Below are positions 21,602-32,852 of a stretch of DNA of 64,000 nt, one piece after another; the first letter of the stretch is position 1, and the number at the start of each line of letters is the position of its first letter. The translations under genes and the position numbers were made by a program. This DNA comes from Pelagophyceae sp. CCMP2097 (Eukaryota > Sar > Pelagophyceae). A model generated the notes under the pieces. It saw only the letters and a program-made list of their open reading frames with translations, did not search any database and had not been told where the DNA came from. The stretch spans positions 301,465 to 365,464 of the forward strand of contig MU657207.1 of assembly GCA_026770575.1 (NCBI GenBank). Reading direction: 5' to 3'.

Positions 21602-22474
21602 ATGCTTGGATCCGCGCGCGCCCCGGCCACCGCCGCGCGCAAAGCGCCGCCGCGCATCCCGCTCAAGGCGCCGGCGCCGTCGAGGAGACCCGCGCCGCAC
21701 GTTTCGCCTCCTTCCGCACCGGCGTCGCCGCCGCGATCACCGACGCAGCCGGCCCGCGCGCGGTCCCAGCAGCGGTCGCCGTCCTACTCGCCGACGTCCG
21801 ACTCCTCGTCGCTGAGCCCGAGCCCGAGGCGCGACTTGCGGCAACCGTCGAGCTCTCCCGTGCGCGGCGGCCGCGAAGAATCGTCGACGAGCCCGTCACC
21901 GTCGCCGGCGTCCTGCGGCGGCGCGCGCAAGCGGCCGCGGCCCGCCGAGGCCCGCTGCGCGCCGGCGCTGCCGGAGGCGCCGCCGGCGTCGGCCGCGGGC
22001 GCGCTCGCCTCGGAAGTGGCGGCGCGCGTTTTGCTGCTTGCGCGCACCGCCGACGCCGCCGACGATGCTGCGCTGCGGAGTTCCATCTCCTTTGAGCCGT
22101 TGGACGGCGTGGCCATCTCGCTGCGTTCTTCAACGGCATCGGCGCGCCGGTGCTACGCCGTCGACTGCGGAGGCCTCCGAGCGCATTTTGACCACGTCGA
22201 CGACGCCGTCGACGCATTCCTCGCCAACTGCGAGCTCTACTTCGCCGACGCCGACCGCAACGGCAAGCTCCCGGCTTTGAAGGGCCTGCGCTTCCGCGGC
22301 CACGACGCCGAGCTGCCTCTACGCGCGAGGCAGGGGAGCGACTGCGTCGTCGTGGGCTGGATCAGAGTCAAGCGCGGCAACAACGCCGACCACGCCGCCG
22401 ACCGCGCGCTCGACTTGCGCGCCATCAAGCAGTGGGTCAAGCACCCGCCGCAGATCGAACGGTGCCCCCCCTAA
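21602..22474 (+). CDS. Ser/Pro-rich protein with an unrecognised C-terminal domain
   Basis: This is an unspliced 290-residue frame starting at 21602. Residues 1-115 are low-complexity, rich in Ser, Pro, Arg and Ala, with SP-type motifs (SQQRSPSYSPTSDSSS) like those of splicing or RNA-polymerase-associated proteins. The C-terminal part, about 160 residues, is folded-looking: SISFEPLDGVAISLRSS, YAVDCGGLRAHFDHVDDAVD, then GSDCVVVGWIRVKRG and IKQWVKHPP. I do not recognise the domain. YSPTSDS recalls the RNA polymerase II tail consensus but occurs only once. A nuclear role is a guess. Confidence 0.6.
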   Translation: MLGSARAPATAARKAPPRIPLKAPAPSRRPAPHVSPPSAPASPPRSPTQPARARSQQRSPSYSPTSDSSSLSPSPRRDLRQPSSSPVRGGREESSTSPSPSPASCGGARKRPRPAEARCAPALPEAPPASAAGALASEVAARVLLLARTADAADDAALRSSISFEPLDGVAISLRSSTASARRCYAVDCGGLRAHFDHVDDAVDAFLANCELYFADADRNGKLPALKGLRFRGHDAELPLRARQGSDCVVVGWIRVKRGNNADHAADRALDLRAIKQWVKHPPQIERCPP

Positions 22475-22774
22475 ACCCACCAAACGCAGCGGGCGCCCAA
22501 AGGCCCTTTTTGCGACTGTACATACTTCGTAAGCGACATTGGATGTCCCCGACGCCTCCGAAAAAAGAGCCGCGGCGCACGAGGCCGGGCGCCGCACCAT
22601 CGCGCTCTCCGACGGTTGATCGGCGTTCTTTTCTCAAAGTTTGAACTTTTGAAATCGTGACGTGATTTCAGATTTTGTCGTCGATCGTCTAAAGGAGAAG
22701 GTCGCAGAGGCGCGCGGTTCTCCATCGTCGGATTCCGTCCGCCTTTGGAGGACGACGCGGAGCCGGGGACGGAA

Positions 22775-25700
22775 ATGTCGAAGCGCGGTGCAGACAGCGT
22801 GCCCGTCAACCCAAAAGACGTCCTCGACTGGTTGGCCGCGTCCCTCGTCGGCGTGACGCCCGACGAGCGCGATGCCGTCCTGGCCAACGCCCAGTCTCTC
22901 CAGCTCACGGGCGCCCAACTCGCCGCCATGACGGAGGCGCGTCTTTCGCGACGGCTTCTGCTTTGGCGGTCGAACGCTTCCCCTTTGGCCGTCCGACGCT
23001 GCCCTAGGCCGACGTCGGCTCCAAGCTGGGAGTGGCCAAGTTCGGCCCGCGCCGCAAGTTGTTCCTCAGAATCCAAGACCTGCGCAGCCAGACGATTGTC
23101 GTCGAAGACGACGACGCGCCGGACGTGCGTCCGAGCCTCGCGCGGCGTTCTCGCCGGAGCGCCCACGCCTGGCACGCATGAAATTAAGAGCCTCGCAGCT
23201 GGAGGCTCGTAGGTCTCGTCCGCCGCCGCGCCGCCGCCGGCCGCGGCGTCTACGGCTTCAGCGGCGTCTGGCGCTCCGCCGCGGCGGCCGCGCGGCGCTC
23301 CGGCGGCGGCCGCGCCTGTTTCGCGCGCTTCGGCGGCGTCGGGCGTGGACGACAAGGCGGTGGACGCGCAAATGAACGCCGAGGCGGCGTGCGTGGGGTC
23401 GTGCAGGTGGGCGACTGGCCGCCTCGCGAAGATCTTGAAGGCGCCGCGCGACGAAGCCTGGGCCCCAAAGCAGCTGAAAAACGCGCGCCTCGCCGAGCTG
23501 GACGAGCTGTCTTCGAGAGCGTGCGCGCTGCCGAAGATGTCGTGCGTCGTGGTCGGAAGTACTGGGGCGGGCAAATCGACATTACTGAACGCGCTGCTGG
23601 GAGAGTCCGAAGTGCTGCCGACCAACGGCATGCGCGCCTGCACGGCAGTGCTCATCGAGCTCGCGTTTTTGGACGACGGCAACGCGCCCGACTACGTCGG
23701 CAACGTCGAATTCATCTCGAGGGCGGAATGGGACGCAGAGGAAGAGGCGTGCTTCGAGGAGCTCACGCAAGTCGACGGCCGGGCCATCCTCAACGTGCGT
23801 CCTTTTAAAGCGAGCCACGCCCACATCCTGCCTAGGTCTCGGACAGCAAAGCGCACAACCATGCCGCCTTCTCCAAGCTCTTTGCCGTCTACGGCGAAGA
23901 GTGCGTGCCTCCAGCGTGGCCTTTCATCGGGTCGACGGGCGATGCAGGTACACGCACTCTTCCATCGTCGAGGTGGACGAGGCCGGCAAGAAGAAGAAGA
24001 AGAACCCCATGGTCGCCGACCTGCGCAAGAAGCTCCGCGCCGTGAGGGGCGTCACCACGTGCCTCGGTACCACGAAGCGCGTCTCGTCCGACGACGCGCG
24101 AGGCTTCCGCAGGCAGCTGGAAAGGTGCGTTCTTGGATGTCGCACAGAAACGGATCATCACGAGTCATAGGTATATGGACTCTTCCAACGACGTTTCTGC
24201 GGGGTCGTACTGGCCTCTTGTCAAAAAAGTTCGAGCGACGAGCCGCAAGTGGACGGTCCTCCGCAGCGGCGCCGAGCTGATCGACGCGCCGGGCACGGCG
24301 GACTCGAACTCGGCGCGCGACGCGGTCGTGAAGAAGGCGCTGAAAGATGCGGATAGCGTTTGGATCGTGTCAAACATAAACCGCGCCGTGAATGATAAAA
24401 TCGCCAAACAACTCCTCGGCGAGTCCTTTAGACGCACGCTCCTCATGGACGGCAGCTACGGCCGCCTCATCTTCCTCGCCACGCAGTCTGAATACCGCGC
24501 CTGGTCTGGCAACCTGAAAGTGCGACGACGGAAAGCATTCCGAACCTTCTCCTCTAGGGCCGACGCGTTGCAGCGCAGCGAGGTCGTGCGCGCGCTGGGC
24601 CTGCCGCGCGACTCTTCGGCGGCGGCTTGCGCCTCTGCTCGGAACGAGTACACGCGGACGTCTGTGACGAACGATTTCTACGCGGGTCTCGAGGAGATGG
24701 ACCGCGCCGCGGGCGACGAGCCGCGGAGTCGTTTGGAATTGGAGGCCAAGTTCAAGATGCCCGTCTACTGCCTCTCTTCGGTGGACTACCAGAAGTTGAC
24801 CGGGGCAAGGGACGACGAAGCCGGCGTTGAACAAGACGACGACGTGAGCATGGCCCCCCAAACGACTTTCGCCGACGCCGCCGAAACGGAGATCCCGGCG
24901 CTGTCGAAATTCATCCACGAGGCGACGCTGGGGTTGCGGTCGAAAAGAGTGGCGCTGTCTACGAGGCAACTTTTAGCCTTTGCGGAAGCTTTGGAAGCCG
25001 TGGTCAACTCCAAGCCCACGGACGACGAGGCGGCGATGCGGGGCGCGGCGCGCGAGGCGTACTCGGCCGAGGCCAAGCCGCTGCCCGGAAGGCTGGCGAA
25101 AGCGCTGTCGACGTTTGATGAAGAGGTGTTTGCCAGTTTAGAAACCGACGTCGTGCCCCGCCTCGCCGCCGGCGCCGCAGCCGCAGCCGCGGCCTGCGTC
25201 GGGACCGCGTCGCAGTGGGGCGGCACGATGCGCGCCTCCCGAGTCGTCGCGTGGCAAACCCGGATGCCGGGAGAGGGCCGGGACGCGTCGACCGCCCGCG
25301 TCCACAAAACGCACCGCCATGCAGGCACTGGGCGACGTACAAGGCTACGCTACGGCGCGGCGGGGCGTGGAAGATCGACATGAACGAGGAGCTCGCGGAG
25401 CCCGTCTTCCGCGCCATTGCGACGCACTGGGAAAAGGCGTTGGTGGACCGGTCTCACAAAGGGCTCGCGGCGCTGAAAGAGAAGGTCTCCGAAGCCGTCG
25501 ACTCTTTCCACGACGCGTTGGCCCTGAGCCTCTCCGCCGCGCTGCCCAACCTCGATGCCGGCCGCGTCTCTGCCGCGCGGCGCGCGAATCAAGGGTCGGC
25601 GGCCGTCGTGGCCGACGCCGCGCTGGCCGCGGCGCAGAATCATATTCAAAATCAGCAAAAGAACCTCTCGCGCGAGCTGACGCCCGTCGTCGCCCAGCAG

Positions 25701-26324
25701 ATGGCGCCGGCGTACCAGCGCGGGTTCGACGAACGAGGCACCGGTGCGTCTCTTCGCGTCTGCGGCGCGTCCCCGACGCGACGGCGAGGTTCGGGTCTGC
25801 GGCGGCAGGGAATCGTGGTGGACCACGTACGCGCCAACGCCAAGGCTTTGTTCGACGGCGCGGTGGATCCGATCATCATCGGGCTGTCGACGCTGCGAGC
25901 GGACATCAAGAAACTGCTCACGGACGCCTGCACGGCGCGCCTCCTGCGCGATTTGGAGCTGGCCTACAGCGTGCTCTGGGAGCCCGTGTCGCCAAAGGCG
26001 CGCGAGGCGCGCGACCGCATGCGTGAGCCTTTGAACACGGCGGCGTGCGAGGTCCGGTCGGCGCTCATGCGCCTCGTCGAAGCCGCGCGGAGCGGCGGCG
26101 CGCCGGCAAACGAAGACGACTGCCCGGCGATTCCGCGCGGCGACGACGACGACGACGTCATGGACGTGACGGCGGCGGTGACGGCAGCGGCGGCGCAATC
26201 CGCGGCTTGTGCGGTCATCGACCTCGGGGATGACGACGACGACGGCGACGACGGCGCGCCCGCGCCGCCGCCGCCGCCGCCGAATGGGCCCGCTGTTGTC
26301 AAGCCCGAAAATGTTACCTTGTGA
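22775..26324 (+). CDS. SAM domain plus dynamin-like nuclear GTPase (SLIP-GC/NUGGC-type)
   Basis: The start at 22775 (MSKRGADSVPVNPKDVLDWL) opens a sterile alpha motif that is completed across a GC-AG intron (22937-23007) by ADVGSKLGVAKFGPRRKLFL. A linker exon starts at 23213. The GTPase follows: P-loop VVGSTGAGKSTLLNALLG, NGMRACTAVLIEL with the switch Thr, RYMDSSNDVSAGSYWPLVKK, the G3 motif ELIDAPGTADSNSARD, SVWIVSNINRAVND and the G4-like strand RLIFLATQSEY. This order and wording match nuclear GTPase SLIP-GC, a dynamin-superfamily protein acting against DNA breaks in vertebrate B cells. A helical stalk follows. The C-terminus has an acidic tail with AVIDLGDDDDDGDD, a SUMO-interacting-motif type sequence. 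At least six introns are needed. The fusion to SAM is notable. Confidence 0.8.
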
Positions 26325-26612
26325 ACGCCGCGCGTGCGAACCCGCGCGACGCCGACTCCCCCGCCGCACCCATTGCCACCCGGACAGAAGACGCCCTCGC
26401 CGTCCGCGTGAGCTACCTGACTACATGATGATCGAATTCCAAGAGCCCGAGCGCCGCCCCGGGCACGCGCGCTGGCGCCACTCTCTTGCCCGCGGCGCCG
26501 CTCCCCTCGCGCGTGCATTTGCGTTTCGTCCCGTTTGAACGGCCCGCGTGAGAGAGAGTCGCTAAGCGGAGGCACCGAGCGCAGGCCCCCCGCAGTGCCG
26601 CGGGCGTGCCAA

Positions 26613-28549
26613 ATGTCGAACGCGCGCTCGCGCCAGCTCGCCTACTTCAAGGACAACATTCAGGGCCCCGACGATCACGGCGACTTTGACGCGAGCCGGT
26701 ACTACTACAACAGGGGCGACTTGGCAGGCCAACCTTCGGGCGTGCGTCCGACAGCGTCTAGCGGCGTCCGGTGGCGTGGCGCGGCGCGGCGGTGGAAAAC
26801 GACCGCGCGCGCGCGCACGGCGGAAGCAGCGGAGCGCTGCGCCGCCTCTGGCCACCGTCTGCGGCGCAGATCCGGCAGCCCGCGACGCGGCTTTGGCACA
26901 GGTCACTTCGACGGGCCTCGGCGACGCGGCGTACCGCGAAGGTTCGCTGCCGTTCATGGGCGCGCTGGGCGCGCAGCTTTCCGGGGGGGCGGGCTTTGCG
27001 CCGCCGGCGCTGCCGTTCCCTTCGGCGCAGCAACCGATGCAACCAATGCAGCAGCACGTCGGTGCGTCCCGGCCCGGCCCTTGGCGGCGCACGCGCGCCG
27101 AGCGCGCGAGCTAGGCGGCGCCTCGGCGGGCGCGTATTCGCCGCAGGCGCCGAGCGAGATGCTTTCCATCCTCAAGCAGCCTGCGGTTGACGTGACAGTT
27201 GACTTTGTGCCCAGCGAACCGTCGCGGTCGCCCGTGACGCACGGCGTGCCGCGCGGCGACGCCACGCTCGACATGTCCGAGTTCCCCGCGCTCGCGGGGT
27301 GCGTTGGGCGCGCAAAAGAGGCGGAAACGCGCGGCGGACGGATACGTGCCGCGGAAACTCGCCGCGACGCCGCAACCCGCTAGGCGCTCCTTCGGCAGCG
27401 CGCACCAGGACCTCGATCAACAACACGGCCTCGGCCTCGCGTCGCTCGGTGCGCGGCCGCGCCTTTCGGAGCGGGCAGCGAGAGGCGGCGAGCCTCGCGA
27501 GGCCGGAGCGCCCGTCACACTGAGCGTAGGCGGCGAGCGGTTGCCGTCGGGCAGCGCGCTCTCTTCGCGGTTCTCGTCTGCACCAGAGCTGCAGTGCGTG
27601 GCGGGCTTTGTGGTTGGCCTGTGTCGGGGATGCAGAGCGCCGTTGCAGTAGGTCCGAGGACTTCCCGGCTCTGCCCGGTTCGGCGCAGCGCGGTGACCCG
27701 GAAGACGCGCGGTTAGCGCTGTCGGCGTTCTCGCAGGGCGCCGGTGGCGCGTCTTCTCTCATCGCGGCGTCGTCGCTCATCGCGCGGCAGGCGCGGCAAG
27801 CGCCCCCGGCGTTTAGCGAAGCGCGCGGGCCGGCGTTCCAGCACGACGACTTCCGGCCCTACGGCGACGAGGGCGGCAACGGCGCCGCGCCGCCGCAGCC
27901 GCCGCAGCCGGGGCACCTCGGCGGGCACGCCATGGTCTTCGACCACGACGCCTCGGACCGCGCTTTCGCGCCCGCGGCGGACCGCGGGGCGGCGGCGACC
28001 GGCGCGGACGCGGCCAACGAGACGAAGTACGGCCTGCTGGGCCTGCTTGACGTGATCCGCATGACGAACGCGGACCTCAATACGTTGGCGTTGGGCAGTG
28101 ATTTGACCACGCTGGGCCTCAACTTGAATTCTTCCGAGTGCCTCTACTCGACGTTTGCGAGCCCTTGGGCGGAAGCGCCGACGACGCGCGAGCCGCAATT
28201 CTCTCTCCCGCTGTGTTACTACATGCAGCCGCCGCCGCTGAAAACCTCCCACCTGAGCAAATTCCAGCTCGAGACGCTCTTCTACATCTTCTACGCCATG
28301 CCCAACGACGTGCTGCAAGCGTACTCGGCGCAGGAGCTGTACAACCGCGAGTGGCAGTACCACGAGGATTTGAAACTGTGGTTCAAGCGAGGCTCTGCCG
28401 CCGACGGCCTCTCCGTTTCCAACTCGCAGTACATATTCTTCGAGATCAACTCGTGGGAGTGCCGCCTCTTCTCCAACCTGCACGCGACGGCGACACTGCA
28501 GCACGGGCTACTGCCTGAAGACGAAGTGCGCGTCAAGTTCAAAAACTGA
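26613..28549 (+). CDS. CNOT2: CCR4-NOT complex subunit 2 (NOT2/3/5 family)
   Basis: The first exon reads MSNARSRQLAYFKDNIQGPD and is followed by exons separated by short introns (GTGCGTCC near 27060, for example). The middle is low-complexity (Gln/Pro/Ala-rich). The conserved C-terminal NOT box is complete: LGSDLTTLGLNLNSSECLY, then FASPWAEAP, SLPLCYYMQPPPL, KFQLETLFYIFYAMPND and ELYNREWQYHEDLKLWF. It ends KVKFKN-like at 28549. CNOT2 scaffolds the cytoplasmic deadenylase complex that shortens mRNA poly(A) tails. The segment DMSEFPALAG is the conserved NOT2 motif upstream of the box. The identity is firm for the C-terminal half; exon borders in the low-complexity middle are uncertain. Confidence 0.88.
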
Positions 28550-28723
28550 CGACGGCCCGCACAAGGCGCCTTCGGCCGACCGCCCAAGGCGCAAACGTCG
28601 AAAGCCGCGCCGCTGGACTGTCGATAGACACGTCCGCGCGTGGCTCCGCAGTGCAGAGTCTATATAAATCCCCGTGGTGTTGTCAACCGTGCATCTTTGG
28701 GGGAGAGTACAATGTTAGAGGGG

Positions 28724-31216
28724 TCATCGGCTTTTAAATGCGTCGAGCTGTTTCTGGAAGATGTTTCGGGCGGCGTCGTAGAGCTGCAGGTCGAGTGCGA
28801 CGGCGGCTTCGATTCGCCTTCGCGTCGTTGGCGGGAGGGCGTCGGTGGACGTGTTTGCATTGTGCGTGTGGACCGATGCGGCTCGGTGCTTCGGCATTGG
28901 CTTCCCCGCCAAGGCCAAGGAGAAGAGGGCCATCGACTCTTCGAAGCGCTCCGTGATACCAATGACCTATTGGGCCCGCATGTACCAAGATGACGGTAAC
29001 CGCGATGACGCACCGCGATCCAATCCTCGAGGTGCGATAGCACGAGTTGCAGGTCTGCAGCGTTTGCGGCGCCCTCTCGAAGGCGGCGCGTCTCGATTGG
29101 GTTGATACGCCTCGAGGCGTCGCGGTCGTGCCACGGTACAAAGGCCTCTCCGACGGCATTGTTCGAGACGTCTGCCCAGTCAAGGTCGCTCAGCCCGAGG
29201 AAATGTTCCAGCATAAAGTTCCCTCGCTCCTCGGCCCAGGCGGCCACGTCCGGTTTCTTGTTCATCGCGGCAGCGCCAATGCGGCCCGTGCAGCACTGGT
29301 CCTCGAACTGCACAGAGTGGCAGTACTCAAATTCCGAAACGACCCGTGAGACGGGATGCCGCAAAACGACGTAGTAAGCGCAAGGAGCAAGCGCAAGCCT
29401 CGAGCACGCCCCAAACCCAAACGCGCCGTAGAAGAGCGACGCCGCGCGCTTCGCCGAAGCGCGCTGGTCCCACGCGCGGCGGCTGTCGATGTGCAACGAC
29501 TGCGCCCTCACGGCATGCCTCTCGCCCGCCCGCGATTCCTTTAAGAAGCCCTTGACGAAGAGCTCCTTGACCGAATTCCCCGCCGCCTTTGGGATGTGCA
29601 TGAAGACGCTTGGAGCTGTATGGTAGACGCCGTCCGACAAGGCCGTCCGCAGGTAAAAGTTCGGCAAGCCCCCGGGCCCGGCGGCGGGCTGCGCGGAGAC
29701 GGCGCGCGCGTGGACGACGGCGCACGTCTTGCCGCGCGCCGTCGTAGCGAGGCCGCAGGCCAGCGGCGTCGAAGCCCGGCAGTCGTACGTCTCGTCTAAC
29801 TGCACGGAAACGGCTTGAGACTTTGCCAGCGCCGCGCGGAACGAACGTCTGTCTGCGGCGCGCGCCGTTGCGCGCGCCGGTGCACGCGACGCGCCGTGCC
29901 AGAGCGGCGTCCCCGCCGGCGCGCGCGATCCGCCATGCCAGTCGAGAAGGAGCTCGCGCGCCTCTGTCGAATTCCTTACGGCGAGCACGGCAGCGTCCCC
30001 AGACGGCTCCCCGGCCGCGCGCGCGAACACGACCTACCAAGCGGCGAGAGCGTGGCGCACATTCCAAGACCGAATGCCTCCATATAGGGCCGCTCGAGGC
30101 CACCCCTCCGCGAGCGGCGCGGGAGCGGCACGTCGGGCAGGCCGCCGCTTTCGTCCGGTTTCTGCAGCGCGTCAAAGATGGCGTCGAGCGGGCCTAGGCA
30201 AAAGCGCGGGGTCGCCGCGAGGGGGTGCCATCGCTCGCAAAGCGTGGGGTGGCCGCGAGCGGGCGCACCGCAGACGGCGGTGTGTGCGTCGAGGGAGAGC
30301 ACCGTCTCGTAGAGCTCCAAGCCGAGGAGGAGGCTCCGCGCCGTGAGGATCTGGAGACGCTGCGGCGAAAGCCCCTGTCGTCTGCGGGAACTCTTGTCGT
30401 CGGCGCCGTCGTCCGTCGGCGCCGCCGCGGAAAGGCGCCGCCGCGCCGCCGCGGACGGGCGCAGGTGCGCAGACGACTGGCCGACGCTCACGACCTGAAG
30501 CAAGAGTCCTCCATGAAGCAAGAGTCCTCCAACCGGCCCAAGTTGAAAAGACTTTGCAGGACTGACGTGGTCGAAGAGCGGCGCTGCGTTTTCGAGGCGC
30601 TGGGCGGCGTCGGCGCTGCGCTTGCCGGGGACGTCCGTGACGACGAGCGTCGCCAAACCCGCGTCCGCCGCGCGCGCCGACCGCGCAGAGCCTGCGCCAA
30701 ACGTCGTACGGCGGACCAAGGGTGACACCGTTCCCCGGCGGCGCCCGTATCGCGGTCTCGACGCACGGAAAGCCGACCGGAGCGCATCTGCGCCGACGGC
30801 GACGTAGACGACTGCCCGGCCGCGCGTGGCCTACGCAATACGTGCTGACCGAGGGAAATTGCCGCGCGCCGGTACGGATCCGCGGACGGACCCGCGGACG
30901 GACCTGCGCCCGCTGCGGTGGCGCCGAGGCGCTTCTCTTTTTGCTTCTCCGCCGCTTGGCCGAGGCTCCGTCGCTCGCCGCGTCCGGCGCCAGCGCCGCG
31001 TCGCTTCTCTGCCGCCGCAGAGGCGCGTCGTGCGCGTCCCGCCGCGCGGCCACGCCGTGCCTGCGGCGGGCCGCTGCGCATCGCACCGCGCGCGCTCCCG
31101 CGAGCTCGCCGACGTCGCACGCACCGTTGCACGCCGCCAACCCAGAAAACCAGCAGCGCCACCGCCACCGCCCAGCCCACGACCGCGTGCCTCCGGCGCA
31201 GAGCAAACCGCATCAA
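28724..31216 (-). CDS. glycosyltransferase-sulfotransferase fusion, type II membrane protein
   Basis: An N-terminal anchor (VVGWAVAVALLVFWVGGVQ) leads to a nucleotide-sugar-transferase-like domain: VVYVAVGADALRSAF, DAGLATLVVTDVPGKRSA, then LELYETVLSLDAHTAVCG, the place of the usual LDxDTxVxG metal site (here DAH). The domain continues with CLGPLDAIFDALQKPDES and ends near KTCAVVHARAVS. A sulfotransferase-2 domain follows: SVFMHIPKAAGNSVKELF (5'-PSB), then YYVVLRHPVSRVVSEFEYC (3'-PB). An intron, GTGCGTCATC...CCCAATAG, joins EDWIA to VIGITERFEESMALF, and the protein ends at 28724. Intron borders in the N-terminal half are partly guessed. The combination suggests one Golgi enzyme that both glycosylates and sulfates a glycan, or a GT domain that has lost activity. 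Confidence 0.7.
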
Positions 31217-32852
31217 CGGCCGCGCAGAGCGACGGCGACAAGGGCACGTCGTCCTCGAGCGCGAGGCCTCAGGCCTCGCACTAGCAGCTTAGATCGCTAT
31301 CGAAAACACATCTTAAAACTTGATTTTTCATGCCCCCGCAAGCCCGTCAAATGACATCCGGCGTGTGTTTACTGTACAGTCTGAGTCTGAATCAAATCGT
31401 TCTTATTGAGACAAGGAGAGCTGTGAGCAAGATAAGGTTTGAGTCGCAAGCATCTCGCCGTCGCGCCGCTTGTCGTGATCCGACTCGGCGCGCACGGGGC
31501 CGTCGCGAAACGCGCCGCGCGCCAGCGGTTCGGCCAGTTTTTTTGAGACTTCCCCTTTTTGAGAACATATGTCCATTTTTGAGGCACCACACCGCGCGAA
31601 CGACGCGGGCTCCGTTGGACCCTAAGGTTTCTATCGGATGGGCCTCGCCTCCCCAAGCGATGAAGCCCTTAGGGTTCAAAGGAGCGCCCCCCGCCCGACG
31701 AACGAGGTCCCCAAAGCTACCTTCGGCCTGTGGACTAGCGAAAACTAGCGAGTCTGAACTTCAATGATAACGGGCTTGAATTTGCAAATCCTTGCATCGA
31801 AAATTTGGAATCTGTAACCGTTCCGAAAACGTTGTTTAGCGATATTTTTGAAACACGGTCACGTGACGACCTAAAGCTGGTAGGAATTCCTAGTGGGCGT
31901 GCTATTTAACCAACGAAATTTTCGTTGATCTCTTACTTTAGTAGGATTCCTAGCTTTATTTCGGGTCCGAGGCAGGAGCCCCGTGCAGTCGCCTCTCATC
32001 GCGGCTTCTCGCCGTTCCTTGCGGAGATTCCATCTGAGGGAACTCTTACCCTTGCGGAGATTCCATTTCCGAGGGAACCTTAACCCTTAGGAATTCCTAT
32101 ACTAAGTTATAGAAATCAGTGGACGAGAGGCCTTTTGAAAACAAGAGGGACTCCGATTGGGTTTCAGGGGCCCATGTTGGAGTCGCACATCGAAGCTGGA
32201 CGGGTGTCATTAAAGTTGGGCAGCTCTCCGCCACCGTCCACCGTCAACGGTTCGATACGCTGCGTGGTCCTGCGTCCGAGACGCCCTCGCACTTGGTTCA
32301 CCGTTAGCCTCCACGAACTTATGAACTTTTTGAACTTTCGTCGAAGCAATTCGAAACTACTAGTAGTAGTAGTAGTCTAGGAGAGCCAGGAACGGGCGGG
32401 CCATGTCGGACTCGCTGGAGGCGCCGGACGGCGCTGGTGAGCGCGCCCGCGGGAGCGCCTCGGTCGTCCTTTGCGTCGTTGGCAGTCCGAGCCTCTCCCG
32501 CGCGCGCTCCTGTCGGACGCACGCTTCCGCAGCTTCCGCAGGCGTGGGCGACGGCTCAGACGCGCACTTCTTCGCGGTGGTTCTAAACGCCACACGCACG
32601 CAAGAGGAGCTCTGGGCGTCGCTGAACGGCTCGAGCGTGTGGTCCACCGCCGCGCCCCTATGCAAGCCCCAAACCGCCGCAGACGGTGTGGCGAGATGCC
32701 GACGGAGCCAGAGGCGAGCCATGTGGCCGACGGAGCCAGAGGCGAGCGTGCGCGCTCCCCCAGTTGCGGAGCTCAATGCCTTTTGAACGGACCGTCGGTT
32801 CCTATAGAGTTGACCTTGAGGCCATAGGTCTTCCGAATACTGGTGGCTGCTC
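31217..32852. other. long lower-GC intergenic region with palindromes and duplications
   Basis: No gene is supported. The sequence becomes AT-richer between 31290 and 32360. It contains TAGGAATTCCTA at 31881-31892 and 32088-32099, a near copy (GTAGGATTCCTA) at 31941, and the inverted repeat CAACGAAATTTTCGTTG (about 31911-31927). A tandem duplication of about 40 bp around TTGCGGAGATTCCAT lies near 32016-32080, and a (TAG)5 microsatellite near 32360-32375. From 32400 to 32780 the composition is gene-like on both strands, but no frame is convincing. Confidence 0.5.

Noticed and set aside
31330..31767. 145-codon plus-strand frame in the AT-richer gap
   Set aside because: Codon use unlike the neighbours, no motif, no splice partner; the region behaves as intergenic.
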